Source of the DNA: Leadbetterella sp035299025 | GTDB lineage: Bacteria; Bacteroidota; Bacteroidia; Cytophagales; Spirosomataceae | Direction: 5' to 3' | NCBI GenBank assembly: GCA_035299025.1 | Contig: DATGXK010000014.1 | Coordinates: 186,001 to 250,000, forward strand | DNA: 64,000 nucleotides | Shown: piece by piece, positions 51,854 to 60,632 of the stretch | Layout of the letters: each line of letters begins with the position of its first letter | Numbering within the stretch: the first letter of the stretch is position 1 | Notes under the pieces: model-generated | What the model was told of the DNA's origin: nothing | The model's database searches: none | What the model saw: only the letters and a program-made list of their open reading frames with translations | Position numbers and translations under genes: made by a program

Positions 51854-52329
51854 CATTAATAATCAAGCACTTAGCATCAATGTTAAGTGCTTTTTTATTT
51901 TCATTTGCACACTATTTGCACATTTTTTTAATTTATTCACCACTAATCTACCAAGTAGTTTTAATTTAAATTTTCCTAAAAGTATTATCTAAGTCATTGA
52001 TAATTAGTGATATTAATTAATTTGATTCTTTTAGTATTTCCAGACAATCAAGACCTTTTTGAAATTTCATCAATTTTTTTAATTTCTAGGCTGAAACTAA
52101 ATTTCGTAAGAAATATCAATTTTCATCAAAAGGTAAAAGTTTTACTAATTTGGCTTGAGATAGACTTTTTTGAGTTTTGGAAGGATGATTCTCGAATTTT
52201 TTCTACAATTATAAAAGAAATTGGTTTACCATAGAATAAGTAAATTAGCAATAGGTTGATTTTGGGATTATAGTAGGTTAGTTTTGAAAGTTTCAAGCTC
52301 CTTTATTATCTTAAAAAATTTCATGTAGC
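51854..52329. other. 476-bp AT-rich stretch, no clear gene
   Basis: Strongly AT-rich. A 75-codon frame with GTG start at 52007-52234 reads hydrophobic, Phe/Ile/Leu-rich sequence and could be a decayed fragment, but codon composition only mirrors the base bias. No repeats or promoter stand out except weak A/T runs before 52330. Confidence 0.4.
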
Positions 52330-53466
52330 ATGCAGCGGAAATCACTTTATCTTCTTCTTTCAATATTATTGGTTACTTTTCTTTCATGTGAAAATGAGGA
52401 GGTTTTGGTGCCGAATCAAATAATCTACAATGTTTCTGAAATGTCCTTATGTGGTGCAACCTATAATTTCAGCCTAAAAACACCTCAAAAAGATGTTGTA
52501 TGGCGTTTTAATGATGGAAGTAGTATTTCTGGTGCATCGGTTAAGAAAAATATATCTAGTGATGGTCAAATCACCGTTACGGCTAAGATTGGAACTCAAC
52601 TTATATCTTCCGTAATACAAATAAAGCTGTCTGACCCGATTCCTTTAAATATCAATTATACTTCAAATACCTTAATTGCACCAACTATTCTCGATTTCAG
52701 GAGTAGTTCATTTGCTAAAGGCAATAATTCTTGGTTCTTAAATAATGTCAAGATAGATGAACCAAAAACGATTACTTTTAATAAATCTGGATTCTATTCC
52801 GTTTATGCTCAGGATAATTCATGTAATCAAACCAAGGATACAGAAAATATCATCATCCTTGATAACCCAATTAGTAACTATGTAGGCTTGAGCTATAAAG
52901 GATTTAGAATCTATTGTGATAAATCGCTAATGGAAGATCCTTATTTTCAAAAGGCTTACTTGTTTCTTAAATCAGATATTGACGAAATGGAATCTTCACT
53001 CAAGAAAGATGTTTTCGAGAAAATGTCCAGAACACCTACTGTTATCGAGTCAAATCCAGAAAAGCCCGATGGAGCAGCATTCCATCCATCTTACACTTTT
53101 GCTAAGAACAAAGGTTCATTATTTAAGGAATCAACGGTTGAGTATTACTCAGCAAAGTATATCGTAAATATGAAGGAATGGGCAAATGCAACTCCTAGTA
53201 TTTTCCTGCATGAAATGGCTCACTCCTATCATTTCCTATACATGGATAAAGCTTTCGATAATTACTATATCAACGAGGTTTATAAGTCTGCTATTAGGAA
53301 AGGGTTATACTCTGGAACTTATTCCGCTACTAACAGAATGGAATATTTTGCCACTTTAGCTGAAAAGTATTTTGGAAGGAGTAATTTCTTTCCCAAAACC
53401 AAAGAAGAGCTGAAAGCTTATGACCCAGATGGGTATGAAATGATAAAAACTGTTCTAGCGAAATGA
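52330..53466 (+). CDS. putative zinc metallopeptidase lipoprotein
   Basis: 378 residues with lipoprotein signal (MQRKSLYLLLSILLVTFLSC). N-terminal ~160 residues contain PKD-like segments (NFSLKTPQKDVVWRFNDGSS, SGFYSVYAQDN). The C-terminal ~200 residues hold FLHEMAHSYHFLYMD near residue 293 with HExxH, and NRMEYFATLAEKYFGRSNFF, where the Glu could be the third ligand. This layout matches secreted anthrax-toxin-LF/DUF-type peptidases of Bacteroidota; substrate unknown. It stands alone between tRNA-Val and the cassette array. Confidence 0.68.
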   Translation: MQRKSLYLLLSILLVTFLSCENEEVLVPNQIIYNVSEMSLCGATYNFSLKTPQKDVVWRFNDGSSISGASVKKNISSDGQITVTAKIGTQLISSVIQIKLSDPIPLNINYTSNTLIAPTILDFRSSSFAKGNNSWFLNNVKIDEPKTITFNKSGFYSVYAQDNSCNQTKDTENIIILDNPISNYVGLSYKGFRIYCDKSLMEDPYFQKAYLFLKSDIDEMESSLKKDVFEKMSRTPTVIESNPEKPDGAAFHPSYTFAKNKGSLFKESTVEYYSAKYIVNMKEWANATPSIFLHEMAHSYHFLYMDKAFDNYYINEVYKSAIRKGLYSGTYSATNRMEYFATLAEKYFGRSNFFPKTKEELKAYDPDGYEMIKTVLAK

Positions 53467-53835
53467 TATATTTCCAAAACAAATAGATTCAGTTAATATT
53501 TCAAATTTAGAATTTTTAAAACAAGATCTATTTATTTTTATATGGGTTCCCTAATATTATAAAAAATTACAGAATAGGGGAGGGCTATTTAAAAAAAATA
53601 TAGAACGCCCTTGTTGAGTAGTCTGACTTTAAATTGGTGTATTCTTGAAAACAATATTTTATTTCGAAATTCTAAACTGCACCCATAGAAAGCTAAAGTC
53701 TTACATGGTAAAAGAAATATTATGATTACTAAATGAAACAAGCCATTTAGAAACAATCAATCAAGTATTACTGATTATTAAATACTTGTATTGAATGGGT
53801 GGCTCATTATTGCTAGAATATATATCGAAGATTAA
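53467..53835. other. 369-bp AT-rich stretch before the array, no gene seen
   Basis: No convincing ORF or repeat was found. It separates the plus-strand peptidase from the minus-strand cassette array and would be the distal end of the array. Confidence 0.4.
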
Positions 53836-53896
53836 GTTCAACATTGGCTTCATTCTGGGCATTGCATGTCGGACGAAGCCTTAATTGTTATGTGAG
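53836..53896 (-). repeat. attC-like site 6 (short), after the PRTase gene
   Basis: Plus strand: CAAC near 53839-53842, GGCTTC (53846-53851) pairing with GAAGCC (53875-53880), then GTTATGTGAG (53887-53896) 7 nt from the PRTase stop. GTTATGTGAG repeats, inverted, at the start of the same cassette (55680-55689). Confidence 0.55.
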
Positions 53897-53903
53897 GTAT
53901 TTC

Positions 53904-54725
53904 TTAGTACTCTCTTGGGATCAGTCCGTACCATTTTTTTTCAACTTTTTTGTTTACATATTTTGTGTTGTCACTCCAAAGAATTCCAAGAGCATTGTCA
54001 GGTGCTGAATAGTAAAATGCAAAAGGTAAACCTAAATGATATTTGTTTTTGTCAACTATACCAATTAACTGATTTAACTCTCTGATCTTTGTTTTCTCCT
54101 TGTCTTCAAGTACTTTATTTATTGGGTCTAATAAATGATCTTTCTCCTTAGTTAAAATCACTTGAGATTTAATTACAAACTTAGAGCAGTAACCATTTAT
54201 TAAGTCGACACCGTCTTGAGTCCCGCAAATCGTGAAAAGATAAGGTTGTATACTAGAGTTGAGAGATGGACTTACTTGCTTAATGTAGTCTAAGCCTTGT
54301 TTGCCTGTACCAATAAAATCATCAAGAAAAATGATCGAAGCATCAGAAGGCAATTTGCTTAATTCAGAGTTCGAATTTGCAATAATCATCCTTTGTTTTC
54401 CGGGAAAACATCTTAAAAATTGATTTACTATAAAAGCACCACTTTTCCCAATCGGTCCAAAGTGTGTCACATATGTATTTGGGTTGTCAAATAGATCTTT
54501 GTTTTCAGAATAAATTGCTCTTATGTGATTTCTCAATTCCAAACCGTCCAAAATTTTAATAGAATTCAATATTTTAGATATTGTTTTCCATTCTAATCCT
54601 GATTCACGCTTAAATCTTATTATTGACCGATCTCCAAAACCTTGATACTTTATTAATTTTCTTTCGTGTCGTTTAAGGTTTTTTAAATAGTACCAATAAA
54701 AGTCAATGACCTTTTCAAATATCAT
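53904..54725 (-). CDS. phosphoribosyltransferase-like protein (PRTase-CE type)
   Basis: 273 residues. After a helical N-terminus, THFGPIGKSGAFIVNQFLRCF and IIFLDDFIGTGKQGLDYIK (near residue 130) resemble the PRPP-binding loop (two acidic residues then TG) of type I phosphoribosyltransferases. I recall this arrangement from the PRTase-CE proteins predicted in prokaryotic conflict systems. It starts 1 nt after the ParB-like gene stops, so both form one cassette. Its role with the ParB-like protein is unknown; defence is an inference. Confidence 0.62.
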   Translation of the reverse strand: MIFEKVIDFYWYYLKNLKRHERKLIKYQGFGDRSIIRFKRESGLEWKTISKILNSIKILDGLELRNHIRAIYSENKDLFDNPNTYVTHFGPIGKSGAFIVNQFLRCFPGKQRMIIANSNSELSKLPSDASIIFLDDFIGTGKQGLDYIKQVSPSLNSSIQPYLFTICGTQDGVDLINGYCSKFVIKSQVILTKEKDHLLDPINKVLEDKEKTKIRELNQLIGIVDKNKYHLGLPFAFYYSAPDNALGILWSDNTKYVNKKVEKKWYGLIPREY

Positions 54726-54726
54726 A

Positions 54727-55650
54727 CTATCTCAATTTTAAGATTACGTCATTAAGCTTTTCTTGAAATTGAATTAATTGTTCCAAAACGTAATAATCAC
54801 TCAATAATTCAATGTTGTCATCTGTTAATGCTTGAGATAAAAAAGTCAACTGTTTTAGGACGTTGTTCTTTGTTCTTTCTACTTCCAAATCATCAATGGT
54901 AAAATGTTCCATCGTAATTTCTGGCTTCTCAATAAATTCGTTTAAATGCTTTATGAAAACAAACATTTCTCCTTTTGTTTCATAATATTTAATTGCTTTT
55001 CGCATTTCCCGAAATTCCTTCACGTCTGAAAAGCTCTTGTTTTCATTAAATTTATCTATAAGCCCATCAATTACTCTTGAAATTTTAAGTTCGTTATTGT
55101 ATTCTTGTTGATCGTTAACCTTTTTAATTATTGGATAAAGTTCAATAAAAAAGTCAGTTGAAATTCTACCTTGTTTATAAAGCAATAGATCTCTATATTT
55201 TTCAGGATACCACAGTAGAACTTTACACCTTTTTACTGTTGTTAGATTCAATCCAGTATATCTTGAAAGAATTGAATCTTTATCAGTTTGAAGTAATTTT
55301 ATTATTTGTTCAAGCTTTAATGCTGTAGGAAAAAGTTCCCACTGCTCTCTAAAATAATGGATATTAAACATATGGAGAATGTTCTGGGTAACATCCTTTG
55401 GCTTGTCAATAATATTGGCAGGTATAGTTTCTTTGCCTAGACTTGTGCAAGCTCTCCATCGTCTTTCGCCATCTAAAATAATATATTCATCTTCTTTTTC
55501 TTGATATACAGTAATAGGAACTAAAACTCCAGCAATTTCGATTGATGACTTTAAATCATCTAGTTCCTTTTCGTGGAAAATCAATCTTGGATTGTGAGGA
55601 TTAGGTTTAATCTTCGAAGTCTCTATTTGTTTTAAAGTCTGATTGTTCAT
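54727..55650 (-). CDS. ParB/Srx-like N-terminal domain protein
   Basis: 307 residues. N-terminal ParB-type domain at ~5-95: KIKPNPHNPR, LKSSIEIAGVLVPITVYQ and IILDGERRWRACTSLG, the GERR motif of ParB CTPase/nuclease-like folds. Then a helix-turn-helix-like middle (DSILSRYTGLNLTTVKRCKVL) and a helical tail. No parA is near, so plasmid partition is unlikely. Paired with the PRTase gene in one cassette. The start lies 38 nt inside the cassette end. Confidence 0.75.
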   Translation of the reverse strand: MNNQTLKQIETSKIKPNPHNPRLIFHEKELDDLKSSIEIAGVLVPITVYQEKEDEYIILDGERRWRACTSLGKETIPANIIDKPKDVTQNILHMFNIHYFREQWELFPTALKLEQIIKLLQTDKDSILSRYTGLNLTTVKRCKVLLWYPEKYRDLLLYKQGRISTDFFIELYPIIKKVNDQQEYNNELKISRVIDGLIDKFNENKSFSDVKEFREMRKAIKYYETKGEMFVFIKHLNEFIEKPEITMEHFTIDDLEVERTKNNVLKQLTFLSQALTDDNIELLSDYYVLEQLIQFQEKLNDVILKLR

Positions 55651-55679
55651 TGGTCTGTTTTTGTTGTCTTTTTTAATAT

Positions 55680-55883
55680 CTCACATAACGTACGAGTATT
55701 TATGAAGAAGGGGGCATTTGGAACTCGTCAGCCCGTAACTGATGCTGGGTTTTGTTTCAATGTTGAGTAACTTCCAACTGCTTCATACTATTCAGTCCGC
55801 TGGTGCAAATTTTGATTAATATGCTGATGTTCAATTACTTCTGGCAGCACCCTTTTTTATAAATATTATGTTGGGTCCTGTGC
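55680..55883 (-). repeat. attC-like site 5 (about 200 bp)
   Basis: Ends: CTCACATAAC (55680-55689) and GTTGGGTCCTGTGC (55870-55883). Inner arms ATTTATGAAGAAGGGGGC (55698-55715) and GCACCCTTTTTTATAAAT (55847-55864) pair at 15 of 18 positions. The interior has CAGCCCGTAAC, shared with sites 2 and 4 (CTGCCCGTAAC in site 4). Confidence 0.65.
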
Positions 55884-55976
55884 TTTTTTGTCGTCAAAGT
55901 TGGAGTGGCCTTTTGAGGTGTCCGCCAAGTCCTTGTGAATAATTATCATCAATGTCTAAGTTCTGATGTTCGATTT

Positions 55977-58151
55977 TTAATTCTCTGCCATAAATATATC
56001 CTTAATTTCTTTGTTGGATAATACTCGATTATAGATTCTAATATCATCTAAGCTGCCTTTATGTAATTCGGTTAAACCAAAGAAATCTCTGCCTATTTCA
56101 AGAGGAGAATAATTAGGTTTAATTGTAGGAAAATTTATTTTAGTGCCTACAAATTCTCCATTTACGTAAAAACGCCTTGTTGTTCCATCAATAAGTAAAA
56201 CTACTTGATACCACTTGTTTAATTCTAAGCTAAATTTACTTTCACTAACATTTCCACCATTCGTATGGAAATATGTTTCGGTACCTGAATATCTAAAAAA
56301 TTGAAATTGTATTTGCTGTTCAGATTGACTTGCTTTGCAAACTACTTCTGCACTTCCAGCATCTTTCCATAATACCCAAGCTGAAATTGTTATTTCTTGC
56401 CCCATATTATGAAGCATGAAACTATTATCAACTCTGATAAATTGGTCAATTCCATTTAAATCAATAGCACTTTTAGCTTTTCCTTTTCTATTTTCAACAA
56501 AACTAACATTCCCAAATATTTTCCCGTTGTTATTATTTCCACTTTCATCATTTACATTATTATTGAAAGGATAATAAGCAATTGGACCTAAAACCGTAAA
56601 TTCCTTTTGAATAGGTAAGTAATTTTTAGCCCATTCAGTGTTACCAGAGAGAGCAACATCATAAACACAAGAAGAAAGGGCAGGTTCTCTAAAAACTCCT
56701 GCATCAGTACAAACCTTCACTGCATTTTGATAACTACTTTGGCTAATACTATAATTTTTAGACGGAAAATTTTTGTCAGTATATGAAATAGTATTTTTAC
56801 CACTTTCATACTCAAACAGAGATTCTGTCTGAGTAATACGCCAACTATCAGCAAAATCAGAATATAACTTTTTGAAGTCATTAACATCAACTTTTGTTCC
56901 ATTTCTGATAGTAATATCATTTAATTTATCACCATCGAAATTGCCTAAAAGCCCTAAAGTTTTACCTTTTCGATTATTATTTAGAGAAATAATATAGTTC
57001 AGATAATCAGAGTTGAACAAAACAGAAAGAACATCATTATTGGAATTTTTTATTTTATAATCTTCTCCGATTTTGGTTAATTTTCCGCCATTATTTAAAT
57101 TAATCTCTGGAGAACTAAGGCTAATTTCTTTCTTATTGATAAAAATCTTCTTTGGATTTAAATTGAAGGAAATAATGTCAGAACCTGTGTTAAATGCAAT
57201 TGCAGTATTAACGGAAACCATATTACTGTTTCCATAGGGTTGTTGTCGTACTTGAAGTTCTAATTTATCAGTAGTAGATTTTAGAGCCAAAAACTCACCA
57301 ACTCCTTGAAAATCGTAGTATTCATCATCCAAAGTTGTAAAGTGAGGGTCTCCCCAGCTTCCAGCATTTGAAGATTCTGTAGAAGAATTACCAGTCTGTT
57401 GATTTTCAAATTTTTTTAAATTATTAAATACCGTTTCAGCAGTTGCAGTAGAATTTGGATTTATGGCGTTTTCAAACTCCTTTACCACATATTGTAATAA
57501 CGCATTAATATTATTTGAAAAGTCGATAATTGAATTATAACATTTTAAATTACCAAAACTACCAGACTTATCACTACAATCGCCTATCACTCCTCCAGCT
57601 CCTCTAATTAAGTCTATCAGAATTTCATCAAGTTCCGAGATATTCGCTTGTGCATATGCAGGTGTTGAAAAAATAGAGGCTAAAAAATACATTAAATCAA
57701 ATTTCTTTGCTGATGCAAATTTTATATTGGCTTTCCCAAATTTTAAAAACTCTATTATTTTTGTTTCATCTAATTGGGTAGATTTTTGATAGCCATTCAA
57801 CAATTTTAATTCATCTTCAAAAAAAACACCAAAATTATTCTTTTCTTGTTTATCAAATATTTTAAAAAGCGTTTCAATTTTAGTATTAATAAGAAATTTA
57901 TTTGAATGATTAAATTTAATTACTCGTCCAGTTAATGAAACTTTTTTGATAGAGTTTGAAAAAGAGGTACTTAAATTAACAACCACTACTGAAATATTGT
58001 TGTTTTGATTGTGACCGAGCATAACAAGAGTAGTAGTATATGATAAATTATTTGCCACACTTGGTAAAGGATTATTCGAATCTTTACTTTTACAGGAATA
58101 AAGTAAGAAGATGATAATTATAGCTATGTAATTATAAGTTTTCATTTCCAA
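55977..58151 (-). CDS. VWD- and LamG-domain lipoprotein
   Basis: 724 residues, large for a cassette gene. Lipoprotein signal (IIIIFLLYSC near residue 19). Residues ~30-260 are unrecognised. A von Willebrand factor D domain spans ~268-430 (SWGDPHFTTLDDEYYDFQGVG, LLGNFDGDKLND). A concanavalin-like LamG domain spans ~550-720 (IAYYPFNNNVNDESGNNNNG, ISAWVLWKDAGSAEVV, WYQVVLLIDGTTRRFYVNGE, LDDIRIYNRVLSNKEI). Likely a surface adhesion or recognition protein. It may start at Met1 or Met3. Confidence 0.8.
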   Translation of the reverse strand: MEMKTYNYIAIIIIFLLYSCKSKDSNNPLPSVANNLSYTTTLVMLGHNQNNNISVVVVNLSTSFSNSIKKVSLTGRVIKFNHSNKFLINTKIETLFKIFDKQEKNNFGVFFEDELKLLNGYQKSTQLDETKIIEFLKFGKANIKFASAKKFDLMYFLASIFSTPAYAQANISELDEILIDLIRGAGGVIGDCSDKSGSFGNLKCYNSIIDFSNNINALLQYVVKEFENAINPNSTATAETVFNNLKKFENQQTGNSSTESSNAGSWGDPHFTTLDDEYYDFQGVGEFLALKSTTDKLELQVRQQPYGNSNMVSVNTAIAFNTGSDIISFNLNPKKIFINKKEISLSSPEINLNNGGKLTKIGEDYKIKNSNNDVLSVLFNSDYLNYIISLNNNRKGKTLGLLGNFDGDKLNDITIRNGTKVDVNDFKKLYSDFADSWRITQTESLFEYESGKNTISYTDKNFPSKNYSISQSSYQNAVKVCTDAGVFREPALSSCVYDVALSGNTEWAKNYLPIQKEFTVLGPIAYYPFNNNVNDESGNNNNGKIFGNVSFVENRKGKAKSAIDLNGIDQFIRVDNSFMLHNMGQEITISAWVLWKDAGSAEVVCKASQSEQQIQFQFFRYSGTETYFHTNGGNVSESKFSLELNKWYQVVLLIDGTTRRFYVNGEFVGTKINFPTIKPNYSPLEIGRDFFGLTELHKGSLDDIRIYNRVLSNKEIKDIFMAEN

Positions 58152-58219
58152 TTATAGTTTTATAGTTTCAATCGTTTCCAATGACTCGCAAATAGGTCGA
58201 AGAGTAGGCTCTTAGTATA

Positions 58220-58422
58220 GCACCCAACGAATAGGGCTTTGTGCAGGTTGGGAAATAGTATTCCTTCTGCCCGTAACCGCTGCTGAGTAAAGTTAATAAA
58301 TGTTGATGATAAGAACTAAAGCTAAATAGATATTCTTCTGCCCGAGCAAAAGCAAAATAGAATTACAAATGCTCATTGCTATTCCTTCTGCCCAACTTGC
58401 ACAAAACCCAATGTTGTAGGCA
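58220..58422 (-). repeat. attC-like site 4 (about 200 bp)
   Basis: Ends: GCACCCAAC (58220-58228) and GTTGTAGGCA (58413-58422). Inner arms GGGCTTTGTGCAGGTTGGG (58234-58252) and CCCAACTTGCACAAAACCC (58391-58409) pair at 17 of 19. TTCTGCCC occurs three times inside. The right end is 1 nt from the stop of the next gene. Confidence 0.7.
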
Positions 58423-58423
58423 G

Positions 58424-59122
58424 TTAAATCTGTCCGCTTGATGCTAATATTTCCTTTTCAATATTTGTAAAGTCTCCTGCCAAAGCGTAAGATTTTAATC
58501 GGTCTAAAAAACTTTTTTCATCAATCTCTTGGTAGTTTGGCTTCAAGTATTCACTTTGCGTAATCCCCATTACTGGTCGGCTAATCTTTTTGTCAAGATA
58601 TTGATTTAGGAGTTCTTTATTTTTTGTCCTAATAGCCGCATATATTAAAAGTTCATATTTATTGTCAAGCCCAGAATTCTTTGGCTCTACTTCTTTTCGT
58701 TTGTCAATTATTTTGTCGTATGAGTCATATTTTTGAAAGTAATTCTCAATTTCTATTTTAATTCTTGACGCTAAAAAAATAGCTAAGTCATTCCATTCCT
58801 GTGTCAATGGATAAGATGTCCTGCGATGATTATTCAAAATGTCGCCCAAAGGAACAATGTTAATCATAGTGAACTTATGTCGCCTATAAAAGTCAACAGG
58901 TTTGACTGATGTTTTTACACTTAGGTTGTATGAGCCTTTGTCTTTCTCAATGAAAACTGATTGCTCAAGTTGATTAACTTGTCGAGATAACTTGATAAGT
59001 GATGTTGTCTGATCAATTGAGTAGCCGTCAATAAGCGATACCAAATTACTGCCGAATTTTTTAAAAGTCGGGTTGATGTCAACTTTGTCTAACTGTTTAT
59101 ATACTTTTAGCTCTTCCCACAT
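58424..59122 (-). CDS. unrecognised cassette protein, 232 residues
   Basis: No family recognised. Cytoplasmic, rich in Lys, Asp and Ile. Segments: SLIKLSRQVNQLEQSVFIEK, YRRHKFTMINIVPLGDILNNHRR, KYELLIYAAIRTKNKELLNQYLDKK. The middle is mixed alpha/beta, the last ~90 residues helical. It is a single-gene cassette of 0.92 kb, the most classical one in the array; 24 nt lie between the cassette end and the ATG. Confidence 0.7.
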   Translation of the reverse strand: MWEELKVYKQLDKVDINPTFKKFGSNLVSLIDGYSIDQTTSLIKLSRQVNQLEQSVFIEKDKGSYNLSVKTSVKPVDFYRRHKFTMINIVPLGDILNNHRRTSYPLTQEWNDLAIFLASRIKIEIENYFQKYDSYDKIIDKRKEVEPKNSGLDNKYELLIYAAIRTKNKELLNQYLDKKISRPVMGITQSEYLKPNYQEIDEKSFLDRLKSYALAGDFTNIEKEILASSGQI

Positions 59123-59137
59123 AGGGTCTGTATTAAT

Positions 59138-59275
59138 TGCCTACAACGTTTTGCAGCTACCCGAAGGGCGGGACTTTTACCACAAAACTTGATTTGAAAA
59201 ACTATTTTTTGATTAACCACAAAACTATCTTTGGAACACCAAACCCCGCCTTTTGGGTAGGTCCTGTTACCTGCC
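59138..59275 (-). repeat. attC-like site 3 (138 bp)
   Basis: Ends: TGCCTACAAC (59138-59147) and GTTACCTGCC (59266-59275). Core TTTTGCAGCTACCCGAAGGG with GCGGG on the left and CCCCGCCTTTTGGGTAGG on the right, almost identical to site 1 (62548-62683), while the ends differ between the two. Two short ORFs through it are artefacts. Confidence 0.72.
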
Positions 59276-59353
59276 GTTTTTCTCTCGCTACAAAGCTGTC
59301 CTTCAAAGTCCGTACAAAAGTTTGTTAGACGTTCTGTCATAATTAAGATTTAG

Positions 59354-59671
59354 TTAGGACAATAATGCTTGCCCAAGTTGAACTATACCGTCAATGGTTA
59401 GTGAACTTGCGAAAGAAATACCTAAGTCAAAAAGGATTTTTTTTGTCTTGTCAATTAAGGTTGTTTTCTCTGTTAAAGTTTGAGCATCATTGATTTGAAT
59501 GAAACAATCTTTAAGGTCAGTAAATTGTTGTCCGTTCAAATTCTTTAGCGATGCAACTAAAGTTTGAAATTCATTTTCAGAGATTCCGAAGTTCGGTTTG
59601 TAAATTATCTTTTCAATTTTATCAGCGATGTTTACTTGTCCGCCTGATACATTTAAGTTTTCAATTTTCAT
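59354..59671 (-). CDS. small protein starting with VSGGQ motif
   Basis: 105 residues. N-terminus IENLNVSGGQVNIADKI is a diverged copy of the C-terminus of the upstream protein. The rest is helical with a hydrophobic end (ISFASSLTIDGIVQLGQALL). Overlaps the upstream gene by 11 bp. Function unknown; similar short VSGGQ-N segments are, as I remember, present in some predicted effector or conflict proteins. Confidence 0.65.
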   Translation of the reverse strand: MKIENLNVSGGQVNIADKIEKIIYKPNFGISENEFQTLVASLKNLNGQQFTDLKDCFIQINDAQTLTEKTTLIDKTKKILFDLGISFASSLTIDGIVQLGQALLS

Positions 59672-60356
59672 TTTTGTTGTATTTAATGTCCTTTATTTCC
59701 CCTGCAATGTTTGCTTGTCCTCCCGAAACATGTATGTTTTCAATTCTAAATTCCGTTTTGTTTTCAACTGACTTTGTAATCGCTAAACTTTCCATAGTGT
59801 CTATGTAATACTTTGCGAAATTTAAAGTGTCAATATAAGGGTCAACCTGAAATGAAATAGATTTTGGCAAACCGTCAAAAGCAAAGTTGACGAACATCTT
59901 AAGTCCGTCTGTCGTAAAACCTGCCGACCTAAAATTGCTCATGTGAATTTTAACAAGATTTTCTGTTTTGATTATTGACCTACCAACTAACATCGCAAAG
60001 GTGTTCACAATAAAATGTTCGTCTTTCACTGTAAAAATCAGAAAATGAAAATTGTCATAATAAATATGTCTGTTCAGTCCATCTGTTTTTTCTACATCTA
60101 TCAAATCTAAATTAGAATACTCTTCTTTGCCATTGCTCACTTTGTTTATTCCGTATCCCCAAAAACCTGTTCCGATTAAATCAAATTTCTCAACAAGGTT
60201 TTTAATCTTCATAACATTTGCATGTCCCATTTGCAGATAGTGCATACGAACACCTCCGTCACCACGAACAGGAATTACTTCGCTAAATTTTTTGAACCTC
60301 CTGTCAAGTAGTTGATAAAAGTCGTCCTTCTTAATTTCTTTTGGATTATAGTGCAT
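59661..60356 (-). CDS. unrecognised protein ending with VSGGQ motif
   Basis: 231 residues, cytoplasmic, mixed alpha/beta (IPVRGDGGVRMHYLQMGHANVM, GFWGYGINKVSNGKEEYSNLD, HFLIFTVKDEHFIVNTFAMLV). Its last ~25 residues, IENIHVSGGQANIAGEI, match the first ~25 of the next protein, which suggests the two assemble through this segment. No family recognised. Two-gene cassette. Confidence 0.65.
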   Translation of the reverse strand: MHYNPKEIKKDDFYQLLDRRFKKFSEVIPVRGDGGVRMHYLQMGHANVMKIKNLVEKFDLIGTGFWGYGINKVSNGKEEYSNLDLIDVEKTDGLNRHIYYDNFHFLIFTVKDEHFIVNTFAMLVGRSIIKTENLVKIHMSNFRSAGFTTDGLKMFVNFAFDGLPKSISFQVDPYIDTLNFAKYYIDTMESLAITKSVENKTEFRIENIHVSGGQANIAGEIKDIKYNKNEN

Positions 60357-60409
60357 TGTCAGTTTATTTTATTTTCGTTAGTTTGATGTTAGCAGTGTCC
60401 TCATAAAAT

Positions 60410-60609
60410 GGCAAATAACGTACAAGTATTGCCGATGTGGTGGTATTTGAAATACTTTCAGCCCGTAACAAAAGCTCATAAATGTAGTAAATGCTGAGGT
60501 TTATTACAAATGTTCATAGGTTTCCGTCAGCCGGAATTAATGCCCAATAGTGAATAAAAAACTCATTTACATCCGTCAGCCACCATATAGGCAATATGAT
60601 TTTGTGCGT
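60410..60609 (-). repeat. attC-like site 2 (200 bp)
   Basis: Ends: GGCAAATAAC (60410-60419) and TTTGTGCGT (60601-60609). Inner arms TATTGCCGATGTGGTGG (60427-60443) and CCACCATATAGGCAATA (60580-60596). Interior has CAGCCCGTAAC and two CCGTCAGCC copies, like sites 4 and 5. Confidence 0.68.
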
Positions 60610-60632
60610 TCGGCTTTTTTAATACACAAGCC

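Noticed and set aside
51721..51969. 82-codon plus-strand frame
   Set aside because: Spans the tRNA-Val gene.
52007..52234. 75-codon GTG-start frame after tRNA-Val
   Set aside because: Composition follows AT bias and no family or start signal is seen; left as uncertain non-coding DNA.
51779..53900. tRNA-Val as attachment site of an island ending at the array
   Set aside because: No direct repeat of the tRNA 3' end and no integrase were found in the window.
54727..55650. Plasmid partition function for the ParB-like gene
   Set aside because: No ParA, no parS-like palindromes and a cassette setting.
59107..59340. 77-codon minus-strand frame
   Set aside because: It runs through attC-like site 3; a similar frame appears in site 1 because the two cores share sequence, not because of protein conservation.
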